A DNA stretch of 45,109 nt, from the NCBI GenBank assembly GCA_947384955.1, contig CANDJC010000027.1, forward strand, positions 1 to 45,109, given 5' to 3'. The notes under the pieces were generated by a model. The model had not been told where the DNA came from, ran no database searches, and was given only the letters and a program-made list of their open reading frames with translations. This stretch comes from an uncultured Eubacterium sp. Its GTDB lineage: Bacteria; Bacillota; Clostridia; Lachnospirales; Lachnospiraceae. Made by a program: the position numbers and the translations under genes. Below, piece after piece: positions 39,749-45,109 of this stretch. Position 1 is the stretch's first letter; every line of letters begins with the position of its first letter.

Positions 39749-41515
39749 ATGAAAAAGTTAACAGATCAGATGGATGAAGAAGCAGTCAGCGCATTTACCG
39801 CATGCGGATATGACGGAAAATATGCGCATGTGACTGCTTCAAACCGGCCGGATTTATGCGAATTTCAGTGTAACGGCGCGCTGGCTGCCGCAAAGCAGTA
39901 TAAAAAGCCGCCTATGGCAATCGCACAGGAAATTGCTCTCAGACTGGAAAACAGCTCCATTTTCTCAGCTGTCGAAGCTGTAAAGCCGGGATTTTTAAAT
40001 ATCAGGGTAAAGGAAAGCTTTCTGGCAGATTATCTGTGCCAGATGATGGAAGCAGATGATTATGGAAATGAAAAGACCAGCCAGAAACAGACGATTATGA
40101 TAGACTATGGCGGGCCGAATATTGCAAAGCCGCTGCATGTAGGGCATCTGCGTTCTGCCATTATCGGAGAAAGCATCAAGCGCATGGGCCGTTACAGCGG
40201 GCATGAAGTAATCGGGGATGTGCACATGGGCGACTGGGGCCTTCAGATGGGCCTGATTATTACCGAGCTGAAAGAACGAAAGCCAGAGCTTCCTTATTTT
40301 GATGAAGCTTATTCCGGCGAATATCCGAAGGAAGCGCCGTTTACCATTGCAGAGCTGGAAGAAATCTATCCGACGGCAAGCGCAAAGTCAAAGGAAGACG
40401 AAGATTTTAAGGAACGCGCCATGCAGGCTACGTATGAGCTGCAGCATGGGAGGCGGGGATATGCTGCGGTATTAAACCATATTTTGAATGTCTCCGTGGC
40501 AGATTTAAAGAAAAATTATGAAAACTTAAACGTCTCGTTTGATTTATGGAAAGGGGAATCCGACGCACAGCCGTATATTCCGGCGATGGTTCAAAAAATG
40601 AAAGACGACGGCTTTGCCTATGTTTCCGACGGAGCGCTTGTGACAGATGTGAAAGAAGAATCCGATACAAAAGAAATCCCGCCGTGCATGATATTAAAAT
40701 CTGACGGAGCGAGTTTATATACGACAACAGACCTCGCTACGATTGTAGAGCGCATGGAAAAATGGAATCCTGATAAAATCATATACGTAGCAGACAAACG
40801 CCAGGAGCTGCATTTTATACAGGTATTCCGCTGTGCAAAAAAAACAGGGCTTGTAACGGATACTACACAGCTGACGTTTCTTGGGTTTGGCACAATGAAC
40901 GGCAAAGACGGCAGGCCTTTTAAGACACGGGAAGGCGGCGTGATGCGCCTGTCTTCACTGATTGAGGATATCAATGAAGAAATGTACCGCAAGATTTCTG
41001 AAAATCATACCATGAGTGAACAGGAGGCGCGGGAAACTGCAAAAATCGTAGCGCTTTCGGCTGTAAAATACGGTGATTTGTCCAATCAGGCATCCAAGGA
41101 CTATATTTTTGATATCGAGCGGTTTACCTCGTTTGAGGGAAATACAGGGCCGTACCTTCTGTATACAATCGTGCGCATGAAGTCCATTTTAAAAAAATAC
41201 GTCCAGACTGGAAAAGATGCGAAAGGATGTAAGATTCTGCCGGCAGCATCGGAAAGCGAAAAAGCGCTGATGCTTGAAGCCGGACGGTTTATCGGAATCA
41301 TACAGGCGGCGTTTGAGGAATTATCCCCGCATAAGGTCTGTGCTTATCTTTATGACCTGGCTAATGCGTTTAATCACTTTTATCATGAAACAAAAATACT
41401 GGCCGAAGAGGATGAAAAACGCCAGGCAGGCTATATTCAGCTGCTGAATTTATGCAGGGGTATTATGGAAACATGTATTGATGTGCTTGGATTTTCAGCA
41501 CCGGAGCGGATGTAA
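39749..41515 (+). CDS. argS: Arginyl-tRNA synthetase
   Basis: A 588-residue class I synthetase that charges tRNA-Arg. The N-terminal Arg_tRNA_synt_N domain covers about 1-90. HVGH (residues 130-133, within the family's PNIAKPLHVGHLRS) is the HIGH motif. The KMSK region appears as the family's degenerate FKTREGG. The C-terminal DALR anticodon-binding domain has ASKDYIFDIERF and NTGPYLLYT before it. ArgRS often lacks a canonical KMSKS, so this is not abnormal. Terminated by a strong hairpin. Confidence 0.96.
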   Translation: MKKLTDQMDEEAVSAFTACGYDGKYAHVTASNRPDLCEFQCNGALAAAKQYKKPPMAIAQEIALRLENSSIFSAVEAVKPGFLNIRVKESFLADYLCQMMEADDYGNEKTSQKQTIMIDYGGPNIAKPLHVGHLRSAIIGESIKRMGRYSGHEVIGDVHMGDWGLQMGLIITELKERKPELPYFDEAYSGEYPKEAPFTIAELEEIYPTASAKSKEDEDFKERAMQATYELQHGRRGYAAVLNHILNVSVADLKKNYENLNVSFDLWKGESDAQPYIPAMVQKMKDDGFAYVSDGALVTDVKEESDTKEIPPCMILKSDGASLYTTTDLATIVERMEKWNPDKIIYVADKRQELHFIQVFRCAKKTGLVTDTTQLTFLGFGTMNGKDGRPFKTREGGVMRLSSLIEDINEEMYRKISENHTMSEQEARETAKIVALSAVKYGDLSNQASKDYIFDIERFTSFEGNTGPYLLYTIVRMKSILKKYVQTGKDAKGCKILPAASESEKALMLEAGRFIGIIQAAFEELSPHKVCAYLYDLANAFNHFYHETKILAEEDEKRQAGYIQLLNLCRGIMETCIDVLGFSAPERM

Positions 41516-41523
41516 AAAGACAG

Positions 41524-41555
41524 AGCCGGAAACTGCTATGGTTTCCGGCTTTGTT
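41524..41555. terminator. Bidirectional terminator between argS and the LUD gene
   Basis: AGCCGGAAAC (41524-41533) pairs with GTTTCCGGCT (41541-41550) over a 7-base loop, followed by TTGTTTT on the plus strand. The minus strand has a weaker T content. It separates the convergent genes. Confidence 0.85.
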
Positions 41556-41559
41556 TTCT

Positions 41560-42198
41560 CTAGTATCCAAGCTCCTCGCCTACAAGAATCACTTTAATTC
41601 TTCCAATGGTTCCGCTGCGCCTTGTAATTACGGTCTGGCTGCAGATGCAGTCGTCTCCCAGACATTCTGCACAGACTCCGGTTGCTGCGCATGGCGTATT
41701 TTTATTCAGGCGTACGCAGTTTGGCGGCGAAGCAATGTTATGGATACGGCGCAGAGCATCGTCTGTATCCGTTACAATTTTATTCATTCCGACGACTACA
41801 ATCACCTGGTCCGGTCCGTAAATCAGCGCAGCTGCCCGGTTTCCGTTACCGTCTGTGTTGACCAGATGTCCGTCCAGTGTAACTGCATTGCTGCTCATAA
41901 AATAAGTATCGGCATAAAAGGAGTCTCTGTAAGCTTTTTTGATTTCCTCCGGCGTTTTTGCCTGGCTGCGGTCAATCAGGCGGATATCGGGCCGTTTTCT
42001 TAGAGCATCCAGAATGCCTGTTTCAGACAGTGTCATCGAGCCTCCGAAAGAAACGGTGGAATCCGGGGCGGTCAGAGACAGGGCGGTTTTTACAGCCTCT
42101 TCTTTTCCCGGGCAGTAATAGCCTTTCATTCTTCGTCTTTCCAGGTTTTTGATAACGGTCTTTGCCTGGGTTTCATAAAATATCTGTTTTGGATTCAT
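41560..42198 (-). CDS. LUD-domain (lactate-utilisation-like) protein
   Basis: A 212-residue protein of the LUD/DUF162 superfamily. Typical features are SFGGSMTLSETGI, the SSNAVTLDGHLVNTDGNGNR stretch, VVVGMNKIV, and a C-terminal Cys set (CAATGVCAECLGDDCIC) that could hold an Fe-S centre. Related LutC and LutB proteins act in lactate oxidation, but stand-alone members like this have no fixed role. ATG 42198 is chosen behind AGGAGG. No lut partners are adjacent. Confidence 0.87.
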   Translation of the reverse strand: MNPKQIFYETQAKTVIKNLERRRMKGYYCPGKEEAVKTALSLTAPDSTVSFGGSMTLSETGILDALRKRPDIRLIDRSQAKTPEEIKKAYRDSFYADTYFMSSNAVTLDGHLVNTDGNGNRAAALIYGPDQVIVVVGMNKIVTDTDDALRRIHNIASPPNCVRLNKNTPCAATGVCAECLGDDCICSQTVITRRSGTIGRIKVILVGEELGY

Positions 42199-42393
42199 TG
42201 AATACCTCCTGTGAGATTTGATTTGAAAACATAAATCCGGCAGATTTATTGTCCTGTTTTTGGAATGGGTTGTCAAGAACTATTTTATCCCCAAAATCCA
42301 TTGAAAGCTGCTTTGCGATAGGATTTTACACTCCTGAATCACTTTCCTGCGTTTCGTACGGCAGATATGCAGGACTATTTGAGCGGATACATA

Positions 42394-43224
42394 TTATTTT
42401 CTTTTTTTGGCATAGATAATGAAAACAAATAGCAGCGATAACATATTTGATAAGGTGATTCGGATAATCATATATTCATCCGCTCCTGTTTCTGTTACTG
42501 TATGTAAGGAATTGCTTATGAAATTGTTAAATAAATGTTCTGACGCGCCTGTCCAGAGCGTCCCGGACAATGCCGCACACATCCCCCATTCACAGGCTAA
42601 AATACTAGACAGCAGGATATATCCCATGCCCATAAAAGCTGCCGCAGTAAGATTCATGGAACCGTCAGACAGAGGACTGATTACGTTAGTAATATGCCAT
42701 ATCCCGAAAAGCAGAGCCTGTATGATATTAGCTGTCTTTTGAGAATAGCATTGTATGCCGGTTTTAAAAAACAGTCCTCGAAACAGCCCTTCTTCTGCAC
42801 AGACATTTACGATATTGCCAATGATGCATACGATTACTGCTGACAGAGAACTGCCATTTGTATGCGTCTGTGCAAGTGAAAAATTTGTAATATAAAATCG
42901 CAGGGACGGATGCTTTCCCATTGCAAAAAGCACCATAAATTCTGCAGCGTATGAAAGAAAAAAGGTGCTTATGCCAAGAGCAAGACCGTATTTCAAACCG
43001 CTGAATAATCCTTTTTTTGAAAATCCCAAATCACTCCAGTGCAGCCTGAGCAAATCCAGTACAGTCCATATCAGCAAAATGCAGCAGATTTTATGTAAAA
43101 TATTTTCCCCAATCCATGTCTGGTCGGTTTTTACAAACATAATTTCTATCACTCTGATTATCATCAGCAGAATAAACATCATACAGATAATACTTATCGT
43201 CCTTCTTTTCTCGCTTTTTTCCAT
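42394..43224 (-). CDS. CPBP-family intramembrane protease
   Basis: A 276-residue polytopic protein (about eight helices) with the CPBP/Abi motif E144-E145-x-x-x-R149 and the metal-binding H177 in FGIWHITN. Relatives cleave membrane-embedded substrates and are often found near bacteriocin or peptide-signalling genes. I chose ATG 43224, behind AAGGAG; an earlier ATG at 43245 lacks a site. It follows the DUF3021 gene by 34 bp on the same strand and is likely the third gene of the LytTR operon. Confidence 0.88.
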   Translation of the reverse strand: MEKSEKRRTISIICMMFILLMIIRVIEIMFVKTDQTWIGENILHKICCILLIWTVLDLLRLHWSDLGFSKKGLFSGLKYGLALGISTFFLSYAAEFMVLFAMGKHPSLRFYITNFSLAQTHTNGSSLSAVIVCIIGNIVNVCAEEGLFRGLFFKTGIQCYSQKTANIIQALLFGIWHITNVISPLSDGSMNLTAAAFMGMGYILLSSILACEWGMCAALSGTLWTGASEHLFNNFISNSLHTVTETGADEYMIIRITLSNMLSLLFVFIIYAKKRK

Positions 43225-43258
43225 GTCTTTTTCTCCTTGAATCATTCCGTCAGCTGTC

Positions 43259-43657
43259 TTAGTCCTGATTTTTATTTCGGTTCTGAATCAGCAGATTGAT
43301 TTCTTTTGCTTCCTGTTTCATTTGTAACAAATTCAAAAAGAGTGAAATGATATATATGATAATCCCCATACAGACAAGCACCAGAAACGACAGGCTTGTA
43401 AACCAATGGAACAGCTGCCCAAACACAAGGATTTCGCATACGATAAATGTGATTTCCAAAACCATTTCGGTAACAATATTTTTTAATTCCATTTTTTTAA
43501 TACCTGTAATTCCCAAATGAGTAATGATGTTTACACCAAAAGCCTGAAACACTGTTTTTAAATAAATACAGCTCGCATGAAAAGACAGCGCGGCAGCTGA
43601 AAGAAGCAGTAAGGAAATCCCTGTTGTGGCCAGAATATTTACAATATTTTTTTTCAT
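43259..43657 (-). CDS. DUF3021-type membrane protein, likely antagonist of the LytTR regulator
   Basis: A 132-residue protein with four predicted helices (about 7-28, 34-52, 66-88, 90-112) and a short charged tail. Its start overlaps the LytTR gene by 4 bp (ATGA). DUF3021 proteins are typically encoded directly behind a stand-alone LytTR regulator, and in streptococcal LytTR Regulatory Systems a membrane protein restrains its regulator. The same role is inferred here. Confidence 0.82.
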   Translation of the reverse strand: MKKNIVNILATTGISLLLLSAAALSFHASCIYLKTVFQAFGVNIITHLGITGIKKMELKNIVTEMVLEITFIVCEILVFGQLFHWFTSLSFLVLVCMGIIIYIISLFLNLLQMKQEAKEINLLIQNRNKNQD

Positions 43658-44103
43658 TCTTCGTCATCTCCTTCCAGCGCTTTTTTTACATCATTTAAAT
43701 AACTGCGATTGATATTGACTTTTTCACCATTCTTTAAAGCCGCTTCCATTCGGCTGTTAAAAAGAGGTCTGATGCTGTCTAACACGTTTATGTTTAAGAT
43801 ACATGATTTGCTGATTTGTACAAATCCATATGTCTGCAGTCTGCTTTTCAGCTGGTATAACCGGAAATCGGTACGGTACACCGCATTTTCCAGATATACA
43901 AAAGTCTTTTTGTCAACGCTTTCTATGTAATAAATATCCAAAATATTTATCATTCTTTCTGCATTATCACCAGTACATTTTATCTGCATGTCAAAGGACT
44001 GTAAAAAATCTATAATACGATGAACCTGTTTGTCCTTTTGGGAATATTTGATGATGACTTCTATTTCGTTACAGGATAAATTCTGTTCTTCCTTTATTTT
44101 CAT
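43654..44103 (-). CDS. Stand-alone LytTR-domain transcriptional regulator
   Basis: A 149-residue protein with a short N-terminal domain of its own (residues 1-50) instead of a receiver domain. It is followed by a LytTR DNA-binding domain (about 50-145: DIYYIESVDKKTFVYLEN, FVQISKSCILNINVLDSI, KVNINRSYLNDVKKAL). No kinase is nearby. It leads the LytTR-DUF3021-CPBP operon. Three helically phased repeats in front of it are probable binding sites for itself. A GGGGTGAG site precedes the ATG. Confidence 0.9.
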   Translation of the reverse strand: MKIKEEQNLSCNEIEVIIKYSQKDKQVHRIIDFLQSFDMQIKCTGDNAERMINILDIYYIESVDKKTFVYLENAVYRTDFRLYQLKSRLQTYGFVQISKSCILNINVLDSIRPLFNSRMEAALKNGEKVNINRSYLNDVKKALEGDDEE

Positions 44104-44121
44104 TTTCTCACCCCATTAGAA

Positions 44122-44130
44122 GTTATAGCA
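44122..44130 (-). promoter_or_regulatory. Extended -10 promoter of the LytTR operon
   Basis: On the minus strand TGC-TATAAC with no good -35, as expected for a promoter that needs an activator. It is about 20 bp before the LytTR ATG, with the phased repeats 32-100 bp upstream. Confidence 0.5.
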
Positions 44131-44161
44131 TAGTCTTTCGCTAAAAGAAATATCCTTATAA

Positions 44162-44225
44162 CTAAGATACAGTTTCTTTTTACCAAAATACAAATATTCC
44201 CGGATTATGCCTGACTAAGATACAA
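44162..44225 (-). promoter_or_regulatory. Three phased LytTR-type binding repeats
   Basis: CTAAGATACAG (44162-44172), CCAAAATACAA (44183-44193) and CTAAGATACAA (44215-44225) are spaced 21 and 32 bp, about two and three helical turns. LytTR proteins bind direct repeats about 21 bp apart. The last two also share the flanking TATTCCCGGATTATGCC / TATTGCCGGATTACGCC. Confidence 0.6.
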
Positions 44226-44259
44226 ATATTGCCGGATTACGCCTTGCCGCAGGTCTGAA

Positions 44260-44997
44260 TTATGAAAAATTCGTAAAACTGGCTGTTTTTGAAACACTTT
44301 CCGTATGAATATATACATCCATACAGGTCATCCCGTCTTTCTCGTATACATGCTCAAAACAGGACAATATATTTTCTTTTGGCTTTTCGCTGAATCCGTT
44401 TGCCTGCAGATGTGCCAGAATTTTCTTATAGCCATTCTGAATCCGTTCCAATGACGCAGAAAAAGGATGAAATATTGTAATCACCGCATAATCGGCTTCT
44501 TTTTGAAAGGCGGTTTCCACGCCGGGACATTCCGTTTGAAAACCTTCCGGCAGAATATACGCAGCCACATATCCATAAAGGCCGAATCTGCTTTGCATTT
44601 CAGGCGGGACAAACGGGAAATCCCAGCCAATCCTCATTGCATCCGGCTGAAAATCCAGCAGCCCCGAGCGCCTGGCCCAGTCTTCCATATAAGCATTGAC
44701 ATCATTTTCAGGGTTTGGCGTAATCATGACGTATCTTGCCATTTGAAAGGATTTTACTTTTTTGATTGTAATTTCTGAATAAACTTTCTCACAGGCACAT
44801 AAATCTTCTTTTACAAGGGTGTCCAGTCTGCAGGAGAATACATCGCTCAGAGCAATCAGTTTGGGCAGTTCCGGGATGATTTCATCGGCTTCCCAGCGGG
44901 AGATGGTCTGGCGTGAAACAGACATAATTGAGGACAGCTGTTCCTGGGTGAGTTTTTTTTGCTTTCTTAGGTATTGGATGTTTTTTCCGAGGTTCAT
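44260..44997 (-). CDS. XRE-family regulator with effector-binding (GyrI-like) domain
   Basis: A 245-residue regulator. Residues 1-60 form a helix-turn-helix of the XRE type (LTQEQLSSIMSVSRQTISRWE). After a linker, residues about 80-235 form an AraC effector-binding/GyrI-like domain (VMITPNPENDVNAYMEDWARR, PGVETAFQKEADYAVITIFHPF), which binds small molecules in relatives. GGAGC precedes the ATG. It lies upstream of the LytTR operon on the same strand, separated by about 155 bp, and may or may not regulate it. Confidence 0.87.
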   Translation of the reverse strand: MNLGKNIQYLRKQKKLTQEQLSSIMSVSRQTISRWEADEIIPELPKLIALSDVFSCRLDTLVKEDLCACEKVYSEITIKKVKSFQMARYVMITPNPENDVNAYMEDWARRSGLLDFQPDAMRIGWDFPFVPPEMQSRFGLYGYVAAYILPEGFQTECPGVETAFQKEADYAVITIFHPFSASLERIQNGYKKILAHLQANGFSEKPKENILSCFEHVYEKDGMTCMDVYIHTESVSKTASFTNFS

Positions 44998-45034
44998 AAA
45001 GGGCTCCTTTCGAGTGTGTGTTTAATTGGAGGGG

Positions 45035-45109
45035 GGACGCCGGACGGGAAAATTTTTTCCTTCTTATGTTCCGCTTCCAAAAAGCAGGAAGTTCTAAGTT
45101 TTCTGCGGG
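45035..45109 (+). repeat. Structured intergenic repeat, copy R8 (cut by window end)
   Basis: Left part only: edge GGACGCCGGA, an outer arm with TTTTTTCCTTCTTATG (related to R2/R5), then the inner arm GGAAGTTCTAAGTTTTCTGC. The core and right arms lie beyond the window. It sits in front of the XRE regulator gene. Confidence 0.75.

Noticed and set aside
40890-40950. argS lacking a KMSKS motif as a sign of inactivation
   Set aside because: Degenerate forms of this motif are normal in many arginyl-tRNA synthetases; the rest of the protein is intact.

Overview
The window looks like chromosomal DNA of a spore-forming Firmicute, most likely a gut Lachnospiraceae (Clostridia). Reasons: moderate GC, strong AGGAGG-type ribosome sites, a division/cell-wall cluster that runs directly into spoIIGA-sigE-sigG, tandem class B penicillin-binding proteins, and typical Lachnospiraceae accessory genes (DUF1540, SEC-C protein, LUD protein, LytTR/DUF3021 pair). 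Species was not determined.

Layout. 0.1-3.0 kb (minus strand): a polar amino-acid ABC importer and a small membrane protein. 3.1-3.2 kb: a candidate small RNA with C-rich loops. 3.3-4.5 kb: a frameshifted protein with 15-residue coiled-coil repeats. 4.7-11.3 kb: SEC-C protein, VOC enzyme, chemoreceptor, small Cys-rich membrane protein, threonyl-tRNA synthetase, double DUF1540 protein, zinc phospholipase C-like protein. 11.4-11.6 kb: a 54-residue Spo0E-like gene behind two tandem Spo0A boxes. 11.8-25.0 kb: mraZ, rsmH, ftsL, two class B PBPs, mraY, murD, ftsW/spoVE, divIB, ftsZ. 26.1-30.3 kb: spoIIGA, sigE, a beta-CASP RNase-like protein and sigG. 30.4-34.2 kb: a small conserved gene and a two-component system. 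35.7-39.2 kb: a TrpXYZ-like ABC importer with a YczE/YitT-type membrane protein. 39.3-41.5 kb: a hypothetical gene and argS. 41.6-45.0 kb (minus strand): LUD protein, then an apparent LytTR-DUF3021-CPBP operon preceded by an XRE/effector-binding regulator.

The genes combine septal peptidoglycan synthesis, Z-ring assembly and the sigma cascade of sporulation. Promoter-level signals agree with this: a MraZ-type operator of 10-bp repeats, Spo0A boxes at the Spo0E-like gene, a sigma-A-like spoIIG promoter with over-long spacing, and forespore-type promoters in front of sigG and the DUF1540 gene.

The most unusual content is non-coding. Eight copies (two cut by the window edges) of a roughly 250-300 bp structured repeat occupy the large intergenic gaps. 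Each complete copy has a 29-68 bp nearly perfect outer stem, an inner stem in which both arms keep CTAAG, and one of two core types. Stem sequences differ between copies but pairing is kept, copies strictly alternate in orientation, and copies with the same stem type are nested around the mraY-ftsZ block. I recognise no named family for it.
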